Shown here: piece by piece, positions 55,049 through 63,987 of the stretch
Layout: every line of letters begins with the position of its first letter
Numbering within the stretch: position 1 is the stretch's first letter
Source of the DNA: Ruegeria meonggei
GTDB lineage: Bacteria > Pseudomonadota > Alphaproteobacteria > Rhodobacterales > Rhodobacteraceae
Length of the DNA stretch: 64,000 bases
NCBI RefSeq assembly: GCF_900172215.1
Contig: NZ_FWFP01000007.1
Span: 1 to 64,000 of the forward strand
Direction: 5' to 3'
Notes under the pieces: model-generated
The model's database searches: none
What the model was told of the DNA's origin: nothing
What the model saw: the letters and a program-made list of their open reading frames with translations, nothing else
Translations under genes and position numbers: made by a program

Positions 55049-56230
55049 TCATCCTGCCCGAGGGGCGCGTGGACCGGTCAGAGCCGGCCACATGGCGATC
55101 AGATACAGCGCAAAGGCGCAGACCCACAAACCATCAGACAGCAACATTGCGCCCAGATAACCGGTATCCAGTTCTGTTCCGATCCAGCGCGACACGGCGG
55201 CAAAGGCCATCAAACCATAAGCCACCACCATCGGCCCCGGCGCGATCAGGTCACGCCCGCTATGGCCCAGCGCGGCGCGGCTCATGACAGCCAAAGTCAT
55301 CCCCCCGACGCAGCCGATGCCCAGAACGTGCAAGGCGGCGATCTCGCTGCCTATTCCCAGCACCCCAAGCCCCCACAGGATCAACCCAAGCGCCAGCATG
55401 CCCAGCGCCACATGCAGCGCCAGCAGGATCGGCTGCCGTACTGCCCACCGCGTGCGCCAGCGCGCCATGCGCAGGGTCTGTACTACGCCAAGTCCCAATG
55501 CCAGGGTCCCGGGCACCAAACTTATCCCCAACGCCAGGACGCTAAGCGGCAGGATCAGCACCAATACCATCCCGGCCTTGTCCAACCCCACCGCTGAGAC
55601 CGGCCATTTATCTTCGGGCTCACCGGCTCGTTTCATCGCGTTGCGAGTGAAGGCTGGCGTAATGCGCCCGCCCAATATGGCGATCATGGCGCAGAGGGCC
55701 AGCAACCCGGCGCGCAGCCCGGTTTGCAGCGTATCCGCCGTGACCCCCATCCATTCCAGATGGGTCAGCAGGTCCGCAACCCAAATAAAGCTGAGCAACA
55801 GCAGGAAGATCATGTTCTGAGGTTTCGGGCGGCGGACCAGCTGGCTTGCGATCTTGGCCGCCAAGACAGGCACAAAACTCAGGTCGACGACAGCGACCAG
55901 AACAGGCGGCAGAAAACCTGAGAACCACATCGCCATCCGACCCGCCAGCCACAGCCCGGCAGCCAGAGTGACAAAACGCGCGCGGGCTTCGGGCGCGCCG
56001 GTCCAGTTCGGCACCGCAGTCAGAAAAAACCCGCCCAGCGCAGCGGTGGCATAGCCAAAAATCATCTCATGCGCGTGCCACATTGGCGGCGTCATGCCGT
56101 AATCAGGTGCCATGTAAGGAACCACCAGCCACAGCCCCCAGACCAGCCCGACAAACAGGCCGTACAGCCCGGCGGACAGAAAGAAAACACGAAACCCCTC
56201 ACCTAGAATACGGGTGATGAACGTCGGCAT
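55049..56230 (-). CDS. nnrS: NnrS family haem- and copper-binding membrane protein
   Basis: The 393-residue protein has about twelve membrane segments and conserved NnrS features, PPMWHAHEMIFGYATAALGGFFLTAVPNWTG and HVLGIGCVGGMTLAVMSRAALGHSG, with several membrane His. NnrS proteins protect against NO stress and belong to Dnr/NnrR regulons. ATG 56230 follows AGGAGAGCAGCC. Its own FNR-type box lies 55 bp upstream; nirS is divergent. Confidence 0.9.
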   Translation of the reverse strand: MPTFITRILGEGFRVFFLSAGLYGLFVGLVWGLWLVVPYMAPDYGMTPPMWHAHEMIFGYATAALGGFFLTAVPNWTGAPEARARFVTLAAGLWLAGRMAMWFSGFLPPVLVAVVDLSFVPVLAAKIASQLVRRPKPQNMIFLLLLSFIWVADLLTHLEWMGVTADTLQTGLRAGLLALCAMIAILGGRITPAFTRNAMKRAGEPEDKWPVSAVGLDKAGMVLVLILPLSVLALGISLVPGTLALGLGVVQTLRMARWRTRWAVRQPILLALHVALGMLALGLILWGLGVLGIGSEIAALHVLGIGCVGGMTLAVMSRAALGHSGRDLIAPGPMVVAYGLMAFAAVSRWIGTELDTGYLGAMLLSDGLWVCAFALYLIAMWPALTGPRAPRAG

Positions 56231-56284
56231 GGCTGCTCTCCTGGTTCGTTTTCCCAGCCCTAGCAGTCTGTCCTCGCGCGCGAC

Positions 56285-56298
56285 TTAACCAAAATCAA
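56285..56298. promoter_or_regulatory. FNR/Dnr-type box for nnrS
   Basis: On the minus strand TTGAT-TTTG-GTTAA, a mixed FNR/Dnr site with one arm TTGAT and the other GTTAA. It is 55 bp before the nnrS start. Confidence 0.65.
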
Positions 56299-56391
56299 AA
56301 GCATCGGGAAAACATGAGCCAAAGAGGCGAATTTTATGTGCGGTGTTTTTGACGTTCTTTCCCAATTTCCAGCCAACTTGCGCCGCCAGCG

Positions 56392-56405
56392 TTGACTTTC
56401 GTCAA
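56392..56405. promoter_or_regulatory. FNR/Dnr-type box for nirS
   Basis: TTGAC-TTTC-GTCAA is a perfect palindrome, the best of the five boxes here, ending 61 bp before the nirS start. Confidence 0.85.
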
Positions 56406-56466
56406 GGAGCTGACCTGCCCGATGTCCCACCATTGGCGGTGCCTCACCAGCAAATGGAGAGTGATC

Positions 56467-58143
56467 ATGTCACTTGGAATCAGCTACAACAAAACTGGCC
56501 GCGCCTTCGGGGTCGGTTTGGCGATGCTGCTGGGCAGCGTCGCTGCACCAGCCTTTGCCGAAGAGCCAACCTTGAGCGATGAAGCATTTGAATCGTCCAA
56601 ACAGCTCTATTTTGAACAATGCGCAGGCTGCCACGGCGTGCTGCGTAAAGGCGCCACCGGCAAAAACCTTGAACCCCATTGGAAGAAAACCGCGGCCGAC
56701 GGCACTGTGACCGAAGGCGGCACTCTGAAACTGGGTCAGGAACGCCTTGAAAAGATCATCGCCTGGGGAACCGAAGGCGGGATGAACAATTTCTCGGACA
56801 TCATGACCGAGCAGCAAATCAAGGATATGTCCACATACATCATGATGGAGGCCCCCAAGCCGCCTGAAATGTCGCTGGATCAGATGCGGGCCACACGTAA
56901 GGTCTATGTCGAAGAAGCCGACTATCCGACCGAGCCGCTGCACGGTCGCAACTGGGAAAATTTCTTCGTTGTTATCGAACGTGACGTCGGTAAGGTCGCG
57001 ATCATCGACGGGGACACCAAAGAGGTGCTGACCCATATCCCAACCGGATATGCCGTGCACGTGATCAAGGCGTCGGAACACCACAAAATCACCGAGCCTG
57101 AAACACCCGGCCGGTTCTGGTACACGATGGGCCGCGACGGCAAGATGACCAAGATCGATCTCTGGCAGACACCGGACAAGATGTTGGTATCCGAGGTTAA
57201 AGTTGCCTATGACGCCCGGGACGTTGCCGTCTCAGGTGATGGCAAATACATCATCGGTGGGGGCTATTGGCCACCGCACTTTGTGATCTCGGACGCTGTG
57301 ACGATGGAGCCGCTTAAGGTCGTGTCGACCCGCGGTGTGAACACCGAAGGCGACTATGTGGAAGAGGCTCGCGTGGCCGCGATCTACACAACTCCGAACG
57401 AGCCGACATGGCTGGTTGCTGTCAAAGAGCTGGGCCAGATGTGGCAGGTCGATTATTCCGATCTGGACAACTTGCGGATCGACAAGATCGACACCGCGCG
57501 CTTCCTGCATGACGGGTTCTTTGATCCAACAGGCCGGTACTTCCAGATCGCTGCAAACGCATCGAACCAGATGGTCGTCGTCGACAGCAAAGAGCGCAAG
57601 CTTGAAGCGATCATCGACACTGCCGCCCTGCCGCATCCCGGCCCGGGCGCAAACTGGAACGATCCGAACTGTGGCCCGGTTGCCGGTACGACTCACCTGG
57701 GTGTGGGCACTGTGACCGTCTGGGGGAATGACCCCGAGAACCGTCCCGACGATGCCTGGAAAACCTGCTACGAAGTTGAAACCGACGGCCCCGGTCTGTT
57801 CATCCGCACACATCCCAATTCGAAATACGTGTGGGCGGACCAGACCAAACACCCCGAGCCTGAAATCCAACAATCGGTGCAGGTCATCGATAAGGAAACC
57901 GGTGAGATTGTGAAAACGATCCAGCTTACCGAACAGGAAGGCCACGCCGCCGTTCACTTTGAGTTCAACGCGGACGGAACCGAGGTCTGGGTGTCCAACT
58001 GGAACCTGGCCGACTCGAAGGAGCCGAACGGTGAGATCGTGATCTACGACGCTGAGACTCTGGAAGAAAAGGCCCGGATCAAAGGCCTGTTCGCACCGAC
58101 CGGCAAGTTCAACGTCTACAACCGGTCAAACCACGTCACCTGA
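56467..58143 (+). CDS. nirS: Cytochrome cd1 nitrite reductase NirS
   Basis: The 558-residue periplasmic enzyme reduces nitrite to NO. It has a signal peptide (cleaved after AFA, near residue 31), a cytochrome c domain with CAGCH (52-56), and an eight-bladed d1-haem propeller from about 140 onward, including HDGFFDPTGRYFQIAANASN and EQEGHAAVHFEF. ATG 56467 has GGAGAG 6 bases upstream; the open frame back to 56392 starts inside the regulatory box. It leads the nir operon. Confidence 0.96.
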   Translation: MSLGISYNKTGRAFGVGLAMLLGSVAAPAFAEEPTLSDEAFESSKQLYFEQCAGCHGVLRKGATGKNLEPHWKKTAADGTVTEGGTLKLGQERLEKIIAWGTEGGMNNFSDIMTEQQIKDMSTYIMMEAPKPPEMSLDQMRATRKVYVEEADYPTEPLHGRNWENFFVVIERDVGKVAIIDGDTKEVLTHIPTGYAVHVIKASEHHKITEPETPGRFWYTMGRDGKMTKIDLWQTPDKMLVSEVKVAYDARDVAVSGDGKYIIGGGYWPPHFVISDAVTMEPLKVVSTRGVNTEGDYVEEARVAAIYTTPNEPTWLVAVKELGQMWQVDYSDLDNLRIDKIDTARFLHDGFFDPTGRYFQIAANASNQMVVVDSKERKLEAIIDTAALPHPGPGANWNDPNCGPVAGTTHLGVGTVTVWGNDPENRPDDAWKTCYEVETDGPGLFIRTHPNSKYVWADQTKHPEPEIQQSVQVIDKETGEIVKTIQLTEQEGHAAVHFEFNADGTEVWVSNWNLADSKEPNGEIVIYDAETLEEKARIKGLFAPTGKFNVYNRSNHVT

Positions 58144-58162
58144 CGGGTTTGCAATCAGCACC

Positions 58163-58193
58163 GGAAAGGGCGGGCCCCTCGCCCGCCCTTTCC
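58163..58193 (+). terminator. Strong hairpin after nirS
   Basis: A perfect 13-bp stem (58163-58175 with 58181-58193, GGAAAGGGCGGGC) and 5-base loop. It is followed by TCG rather than a T run. It may partly terminate or protect the nirS message while letting some transcription into the next gene. Confidence 0.65.
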
Positions 58194-58267
58194 TCGTTTG
58201 ACCGATCAGCCAAACATGCCCGCCCGGCAGACCGGGCCAGTCAATACAGCCAAAACGGAGCCCGGAT

Positions 58268-60052
58268 ATGACCTCGGAACCGGAAAAGAAAAAACCAATC
58301 TGGCGCCGGTATTTCCTGTGGGGAATGCCCGTGGCCGGTATCGCCGTGGCCTTTGCCGCCGGCATCATCTTCTGGGGCGGGTTCAACACCGCCATGGAAG
58401 CCACCAACACCAAGGATTTCTGCATCTCGTGCCATGAGATGCGCGATTTCGTTTACGAGGAATACACCGGCACGATCCACGACGTGAACCGGTCTGGCGT
58501 GGGCGCGGTCTGTTCCGACTGTCACGTTCCCAAGGACTGGACCCACAAAATGATCCGCAAGATCAAGGCGTCCAAAGAGCTGTATGGAAAGATGGTCGGC
58601 ACCATCAACACCCGCGAAAAGTTCGAAGCCAAGCGTGTGCATTTGGCGATGAACGAATGGGAGCGAATGAAGTCCACCGATTCACGCGAATGTCGGAATT
58701 GCCACGATTTTGAATCGATGATGCCAGAGTTCCAGAAACCCCGTGCCCGACAGCAGCACTTGAATGCTATGGAAGTCGGCCAGACCTGTATCGACTGCCA
58801 TAAGGGGATTGCGCATTCGGACGCTCGTGACCGCGCCGATGAGGAATATCTGGAAAAGCTCGAAGCGCCGAACCCCGATTTCATCCGCGCAATCCCGCAG
58901 GAATACCTGACCAGCCTTGCCCGGATCGAAGCCAAAGAAGCGGCCGAAGCCGAGGCTGACAAGGCCGCAAAAGCCGCCCAGCAAGAGGCGGTTCAGGCCC
59001 AAATCGCAGCCGCGGTTGATGCAGCCGTGGCCGAAGAACGCGCCAAGGCAAGTGGCGACGCGGCGGCGCCCCCCGCAGGCGGTGGTAGTGATGTCGGTGG
59101 TGACATTGATTGGAACGCTGTGGCGAGTGCGGATCTGAAACTGTTCTACCCCGGCCAGGCTTCGTTTGAGTGGGTGCAGAACGGCAAGTTCCACGGTGGT
59201 GCCCGTCCGCTGACCAAAGGGGGCGATCAATGTTCGACCTGTCACGCCAAGGAACTGGACACCATTGGCAACAAGATCGTGGCGGGCGGTGATCTGGAAC
59301 CGACCCCGATCCCCGGCAAGCGCGGGGTGATCGACGCGACCGTGCAGGCGGCCCATGACGACGAAAACCTGTATGTCCGTCTGCAATGGCCGGATGCAGG
59401 CCACAACCCTGCACCCTTTGTCGATGGTGGCAAGATGGATCCGGAAAACCAGATCAAGGTTGCGATGATGATCACCGGCTCTGGTATCGAGATGGGCGAT
59501 CAGGTGGGCTGCTGGGCTTCGTGCCACGCGGACAACACCTATATGCCCTTCGCGCCCGAAGCGGATGTGATTGCTGCCACTGGGGATGTCGCTGGCCGTA
59601 TGACCGCACAGGACACGGTGACCAAATACATCAGCGAAAGCCGCACCGAGGTCGAAACCAAAGGGCGTCGTGGCAAAGCCTTGGGCGGTTGGGACAAGCT
59701 GCAGGCCGCCGAACAGATCGAGCAATACCTGGCCGATGGCACGTTCCTCGACTTGATGCGCGTTTATTCCGATGGCAGCGCCAGCAATGGCTATCTGCTG
59801 GAACAGCGCGTGGTCAATGACGGTGAGATCGCCGCCTCGGCCAACCTGTCCGGTGGGATGTGGACCGTGGTTTTTGCCCGTCCTCTGAACTCTGGCGCGC
59901 CAGGGGATGTGCCGCTTGAACCCGGCCAGACCTATACGGTTGGTTTTGCCATCCACGACGACTTTGCAGCTGCCCGGTTCCACCATGTGACGCTGGATAC
60001 AAGCCTCGCTTTGGATGACGACAGCGCGTTTATTAACGTGGTGAAACAGTGA
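58268..60052 (+). CDS. NapC/NirT-type multihaem cytochrome fused to a haem-binding reductase-like domain
   Basis: The 594-residue protein has a membrane anchor (about 14-38) and four c-haem sites (CISCH 52-56, CSDCH 82-86, CRNCH 142-146, CIDCH 174-178) as in NapC/NirT quinol dehydrogenases. An Ala/Glu-rich coiled linker (about 215-275) joins a second domain (about 285-594) with CSTCH (322-326) and CWASCH (415-420, a CxxxCH site), resembling the cytochrome c-552/DMSO-reductase-like haem-binding domain. It probably carries electrons from quinol to NirS or its donors. It lies between nirS and the cupredoxin gene. Confidence 0.82.
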   Translation: MTSEPEKKKPIWRRYFLWGMPVAGIAVAFAAGIIFWGGFNTAMEATNTKDFCISCHEMRDFVYEEYTGTIHDVNRSGVGAVCSDCHVPKDWTHKMIRKIKASKELYGKMVGTINTREKFEAKRVHLAMNEWERMKSTDSRECRNCHDFESMMPEFQKPRARQQHLNAMEVGQTCIDCHKGIAHSDARDRADEEYLEKLEAPNPDFIRAIPQEYLTSLARIEAKEAAEAEADKAAKAAQQEAVQAQIAAAVDAAVAEERAKASGDAAAPPAGGGSDVGGDIDWNAVASADLKLFYPGQASFEWVQNGKFHGGARPLTKGGDQCSTCHAKELDTIGNKIVAGGDLEPTPIPGKRGVIDATVQAAHDDENLYVRLQWPDAGHNPAPFVDGGKMDPENQIKVAMMITGSGIEMGDQVGCWASCHADNTYMPFAPEADVIAATGDVAGRMTAQDTVTKYISESRTEVETKGRRGKALGGWDKLQAAEQIEQYLADGTFLDLMRVYSDGSASNGYLLEQRVVNDGEIAASANLSGGMWTVVFARPLNSGAPGDVPLEPGQTYTVGFAIHDDFAAARFHHVTLDTSLALDDDSAFINVVKQ

Positions 60053-60057
60053 CCTGA

Positions 60058-60078
60058 GGGGCCGGTCAATCCGGCCCC
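60058..60078 (+). other. Hairpin after the multihaem cytochrome gene
   Basis: GGGGCCGG (60058-60065) and CCGGCCCC (60071-60078) form an 8-bp stem with a 5-base loop. No T run follows. Probably a message-stabilising or processing element between this gene and the cupredoxin gene. Confidence 0.65.
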
Positions 60079-60108
60079 ATTCCCTTTGTTGGAAAGGAAA
60101 CATCGACC

Positions 60109-60510
60109 TTGAAACCGCTGTACGTTTTACCTGCGCTCCTGCTTCTGGCCGCGCCTGCATGGGCCGATGAAACCGCCGACACCTGCGCCGAGGCTGAAGA
60201 TCGGTATGTTGAGATGTTCGGCCAGCCATCTGCGGCCATTGAGGACGCCGAAGTGGTGCTAATGTACAAATACACCTTTTGCCCGGCTGAGCTGACGGTC
60301 AAGGCAGGCACCACCGTGCGCTGGGTCAACGTGGACAAACGCACCAGCCATTCGGTGCTGCTGAAAGATGGCAGCGTCCCCGAAAGCGACCGGCTGTTTC
60401 CGGAAGAAACGGTTGATATGACCTTCCTTACGCCCGGACCGCAGGGCTATCTGTGCGGCCCCCATTGGGAAACCCAAAACATGATCGGCATGATCATCGT
60501 CGAACCCTGA
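60109..60510 (+). CDS. Periplasmic cupredoxin (type 1 copper protein)
   Basis: The 133-residue protein has a signal peptide (KPLYVLPALLLLAAPAWA) and a plastocyanin/azurin-type fold with copper ligands His in TSHSV, and Cys, His and Met in YLCGPHWETQNMIGM. An extra Cys pair (TCAEAED, FCPAEL) may form a disulfide. As a nir-operon cupredoxin it is a plausible electron donor to NirS or link to the multihaem cytochrome. TTG 60109 follows GGAAAGGAAAC. Confidence 0.85.
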   Translation: MKPLYVLPALLLLAAPAWADETADTCAEAEDRYVEMFGQPSAAIEDAEVVLMYKYTFCPAELTVKAGTTVRWVNVDKRTSHSVLLKDGSVPESDRLFPEETVDMTFLTPGPQGYLCGPHWETQNMIGMIIVEP

Positions 60511-60537
60511 GCCGAGGCAGAAAGACAGGCAAGGCTG

Positions 60538-60566
60538 AGGAGCGCAGGCGCTAAACCCGCGCTCCT
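60538..60566 (+). terminator. Hairpin after the cupredoxin gene
   Basis: AGGAGCGC (60538-60545) pairs with GCGCTCCT (60559-60566), 13-base loop, no T run. It abuts the FNR-type box at 60566, so it separates the upstream message from a new promoter for nirE. Confidence 0.5.
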
Positions 60567-60579
60567 TAACTTTAGTCAA
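60566..60579. promoter_or_regulatory. FNR/Dnr-type box for nirE
   Basis: TTAAC-TTTA-GTCAA has one arm GTCAA and one TTAAC, one base off the palindrome. It ends 131 bp before the nirE start, farther than in the other genes, so the promoter may lie well upstream of the coding region. Confidence 0.65.
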
Positions 60580-60710
60580 GGAAGCAGCACGGATATTCCG
60601 TCAACCTGCCCCCATGACACGCCCGGCTTCCCCAGCAACGTCCCGCCACTGCGCCGGTTTCGCACAGGAAACCCGGGTTCCGAAGACATTCAGAACAAGC
60701 GAGTTTGCAC

Positions 60711-61472
60711 ATGAGCGGTAAGGTTTTTCTGATTGGCGCTGGCCCGGGCGATCCCGAATTGATGACCCTGCGCGCCCTGCGCATGCTGCAAGAGGCGGAT
60801 GTCGTGGTCTATGACCGTCTGGTATCGGACGAGATCCTGGCCATGCATGCCGAAAATGCACGGCTGATCGCCGTGGGCAAAGCCCCTAAATGTCACACCG
60901 TTCCACAGGATCGTATCAACGACATTCTGCTGGAAGAAGCCCGCGCCGGACACATCGTGGCCCGTCTTAAAGGTGGCGACCCGATGATCTTTGGCCGCGG
61001 CTCGGAAGAGGCCGCCTATCTGATGGCCCGTGGTGTCACGGTAGAATACGCGCCGGGCATCACCGCTGCACAAGGTGCGTCATGTTCCACCGGTGTGCCT
61101 CTAACCCATCGCGGACTGGCGACTTCGGTTCAATATGTCACCGGGCACCGGCAGGCGGACAAGGTTCTGGATCTAGATTGGAAACGTCTGGCGGATCCGG
61201 ATTCGACTCTGGTGGTCTATATGGGCGTTGCCAATATCGGCCAGATCGCCATGGGTCTGATGACCGAAAACCTGCCCGGATCAACCCCTGTTCTGGCGGT
61301 AGGCAAAGCCACAACTCCGAATGAACGCCGCCTTGTTTCGCGGCTGGATCGGCTGGCGACTGATGTGCGTGCAGCCAAACTGCAAGCGCCGACGCTGTTT
61401 ATCATTGGCGAAGTTGTTTCCTTGTATGCCGAAAAGCCCGTGGCCGAGTTGCTGGAACAGGCACATGGCTAG
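60711..61472 (+). CDS. nirE: Uroporphyrinogen-III C-methyltransferase NirE
   Basis: The 253-residue SAM-dependent enzyme makes precorrin-2 from uroporphyrinogen III, the entry to haem d1. It has the family motifs GAGPGDPELMTLRA, VARLKGGDPMIFGRG and VEYAPGITAAQG. There is no CysG-type NAD domain. Its place before nirC and nirF marks it as NirE rather than a cobalamin CobA. Confidence 0.9.
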   Translation: MSGKVFLIGAGPGDPELMTLRALRMLQEADVVVYDRLVSDEILAMHAENARLIAVGKAPKCHTVPQDRINDILLEEARAGHIVARLKGGDPMIFGRGSEEAAYLMARGVTVEYAPGITAAQGASCSTGVPLTHRGLATSVQYVTGHRQADKVLDLDWKRLADPDSTLVVYMGVANIGQIAMGLMTENLPGSTPVLAVGKATTPNERRLVSRLDRLATDVRAAKLQAPTLFIIGEVVSLYAEKPVAELLEQAHG

Positions 61473-61839
61473 GCTTGCTCAACAAGAACGCACGCCGCTG
61501 TCTGTCCGGACGACAGAGGGTTCGGGTTGGGCGGCGCGTGCTGTTCTGACCACAACTGTACTGGTCGCCACCTCGGCCCTGGCTGCCGATGTTATCGACC
61601 CCAATGCCCTCAAGCGGCTTGTGCATCAGGACTGTGGATCGTGCCACGGACTATCCCTGAAAGGCGGTCTTGGCCCGGATCTGCGATCCGACACATTGCA
61701 ACATTACAATCCTGAGATCCTGACAGGTGTCATTCTCGACGGCATCCCCGATACGGCGATGCCTCCCTGGCGCCCGCTGATCAGCGAAGAAGAGGCTGAA
61801 TGGATCGCCCGCTACCTTCTGCAACCGGAGGCACAATGA
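61465..61839 (+). CDS. nirC: Periplasmic cytochrome c NirC
   Basis: The 124-residue protein has an N-terminal hydrophobic signal (VLTTTVLVATSALA) and one c-haem site CGSCH, with a C-terminal DTAMPPWRPLISEEEAEWIARYL that supplies the Met ligand. NirC acts in haem d1 maturation and as a NirS electron donor. ATG 61465 overlaps nirE by 8 bp. Confidence 0.85.
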   Translation: MARLAQQERTPLSVRTTEGSGWAARAVLTTTVLVATSALAADVIDPNALKRLVHQDCGSCHGLSLKGGLGPDLRSDTLQHYNPEILTGVILDGIPDTAMPPWRPLISEEEAEWIARYLLQPEAQ

Positions 61840-62993
61840 AACAGCTTATCCTTGGCCTTGCAGCCACCCTCATGATGACAATGGCCCCCATTGAATCAAA
61901 GGCCGAACCAACCGCGACCGGAGATCTGGGGCTTGTGATTGAACGCGCCAGTGGCTCGGTCCTGCTGGTTGACCAATCAGAGCGTGCCGCGCTGGCACGG
62001 ATCGAGGGGTTGGGCGATCTGTCCCACGCCTCGCTGGTTTACTCGCCCGATCAGCGTTTTGCCTATGTGTTCGGTCGCGATGGCGGTCTGACCAAGGTTG
62101 ATATCGTCACCCGCCAGATCGTGAACCGCGTTGTGCAGGCGGGCAACGCTATCGGCGGCGCGATCTCGGATGATGGTCAACTGGTGGCCGTATCAAACTA
62201 TGAGCCGGGCGGCGTCCGCGTCTTTGACGCCGACACGCTGGAGATGGTCGCGGACATCCCTACCGGCAGCAAGACCATCGGTCTGGTCGATGCGCCGGGT
62301 CGCCGGTTCGTGTTCACCATGTGGGACACGGGTGAGACCTGGATTGCTGATTTCACCGATAACACGCCGCAGATCACCAAGATCCGCGACATGGGCAAAA
62401 ACCCTTATGACGCGCTGATCACGGCCAATGGCCGCACCTATATCACCGGCCTGTTCGGCGAGGACGGACTGACCGCGCTGGATCTGTGGTCCCATACGCC
62501 CGAACCTATCCGCGTGTTGCCCGACTATGGCCGGGGCCAGCAGGAGATGCCGGTCTACAAGATGCCCCATCTGGAAGGCTGGGCGCTGACCGGGCGCGAG
62601 TTTGTCTTGCCCGCCGTCGGTCACCCCCAGGTTCTTTGGATCGACGCGGATACCTTGTCTGAGACCGGGCGCACACAGACCCATGGCCAGCCGGTCTTTG
62701 CGATGGCTCGCCCGGACGGTCGGCAGGTCTGGGTGAACTTCGCCCACCCCCTGAACGACACGATCCAGGTCATCGACAGTGTCAGCAAAGAGATCATCCA
62801 CGAGTTCAAACCCGGCCCCGCCGTGCTGCATATGGAATTTACGCCGCGCGGGCATGAGGTTTGGATCAGCGTGCGCGATGCGGGCAAGGTCATGATCTAC
62901 GACACGCAGACCTTCGAAAAACTGCGCGAGATCGAGGCAGACAGCCCCTCGGGCATATTCTTTACCGCCCGCGCGCACAGAACGGGGCTGTAA
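61836..62993 (+). CDS. nirF: Haem d1 biosynthesis protein NirF
   Basis: The 385-residue protein has a signal peptide (LILGLAATLMMTMAPIESKA) and a propeller related to the NirS d1 domain, with VYSPDQRFAYVFGRDGGLTKVD and VLHMEFTPRGHEVWISVRDAGKV. NirF performs a periplasmic step of d1 maturation and has a conserved His for d1 binding. ATG 61836 overlaps the nirC stop (ATGA). Confidence 0.92.
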   Translation: MKQLILGLAATLMMTMAPIESKAEPTATGDLGLVIERASGSVLLVDQSERAALARIEGLGDLSHASLVYSPDQRFAYVFGRDGGLTKVDIVTRQIVNRVVQAGNAIGGAISDDGQLVAVSNYEPGGVRVFDADTLEMVADIPTGSKTIGLVDAPGRRFVFTMWDTGETWIADFTDNTPQITKIRDMGKNPYDALITANGRTYITGLFGEDGLTALDLWSHTPEPIRVLPDYGRGQQEMPVYKMPHLEGWALTGREFVLPAVGHPQVLWIDADTLSETGRTQTHGQPVFAMARPDGRQVWVNFAHPLNDTIQVIDSVSKEIIHEFKPGPAVLHMEFTPRGHEVWISVRDAGKVMIYDTQTFEKLREIEADSPSGIFFTARAHRTGL

Positions 62994-62997
62994 GGCG

Positions 62998-63987
62998 ATG
63001 GACCATATCACCGACCCAACCGACCGCCGCCTGCTGGATGAGTTTCAGCGTGACTTCCCCATAACGCGGCGCCCTTTTCAAGTGTTGGCCGATGCGCTTG
63101 GGCTGGACGAGGCCGGGGTGCTGGGTCGGCTTGCCCGGATGCGCAAGACCGGGCGGATCACGCGGGTCGGGGCAACCATTGCGCCCGGCGCGGTATCCGC
63201 CAGTACCTTGGCCGCAGTTGCCGCACCGGATGAGCGGCTGGAGGAGATCGCCGCGCTGATCGATGCAGAACCGGGTGTGAACCACAACTATCAACGCGAG
63301 GACTCCTGGAACCTCTGGTTCGTGGCCACCGGCCCCGACCGCGCGCATGTAAACGACACATTGGCTCGCATTGCGCATCGCACCGGGCTGCAAGTTCTGG
63401 ATTTGCGTTTGGTGCGACCCTTCAATGTTGACCTGGGTTTCCGGATGTCGGGTGCGGCGCGCCATGTTCCAGGCCCGCGCAAGGTGGATTGCACCGCCAT
63501 GCAACCAGGCGACCGCGTTTTGTTGCAGGCGCTCAGCACTGGCCTGCCTCTGGTCGCTGATCCTTATGCCGCACTGGCCCGAACGCTGGACCGCGACGAA
63601 GATCAGGTCATGGTGCGGATTGAAGCGCTGCACGCCGCAGGTATCATCTCGCGTCTTGGCGTCATCGTGCGCCATAGGGCGCTTGGCTGGTCTGCCAATG
63701 CGATGGTTGTCTGGGATATGCCCGCCGCGCAGGTCGACACCGCCGGGCCCGCCCTTGCGGCCCTTCCCGGCGTGACGCTGTGTTACGAGCGGAACCCGGT
63801 CGAAAGCGTCTGGCCCTACCGTCTGTACTCCATGATCCACGCCCGATCGCGCGGCGAAGCCCTAGAGGTTCTGTCAGGCGCGGTCGCTCTGCCGGAACTG
63901 CGTGGCGCACAGCACAAAGTTCTGTTCTCGACCCGCTGTTTCAAACAGACGGGCGCGCTGATCCAACCCAAAGAGGCCGCCGCATGA
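62998..63987 (+). CDS. nirDL: Siroheme decarboxylase, fused NirD-NirL
   Basis: The 329-residue protein joins two Lrp/AsnC-like modules, about 5-150 (DPTDRRLLDEFQRDFPITRRPFQVLADALG, with NHNYQREDSWNLWFV) and about 165-320 (LLQALSTGLPLVADPYAALA, with CYERNPVESVWPYRLYSMIH). Separate NirD and NirL do this in other species. It decarboxylates siroheme to didecarboxysiroheme on the d1 path. It begins 4 bp after nirF and overlaps the next start. Confidence 0.88.
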   Translation: MDHITDPTDRRLLDEFQRDFPITRRPFQVLADALGLDEAGVLGRLARMRKTGRITRVGATIAPGAVSASTLAAVAAPDERLEEIAALIDAEPGVNHNYQREDSWNLWFVATGPDRAHVNDTLARIAHRTGLQVLDLRLVRPFNVDLGFRMSGAARHVPGPRKVDCTAMQPGDRVLLQALSTGLPLVADPYAALARTLDRDEDQVMVRIEALHAAGIISRLGVIVRHRALGWSANAMVVWDMPAAQVDTAGPALAALPGVTLCYERNPVESVWPYRLYSMIHARSRGEALEVLSGAVALPELRGAQHKVLFSTRCFKQTGALIQPKEAAA

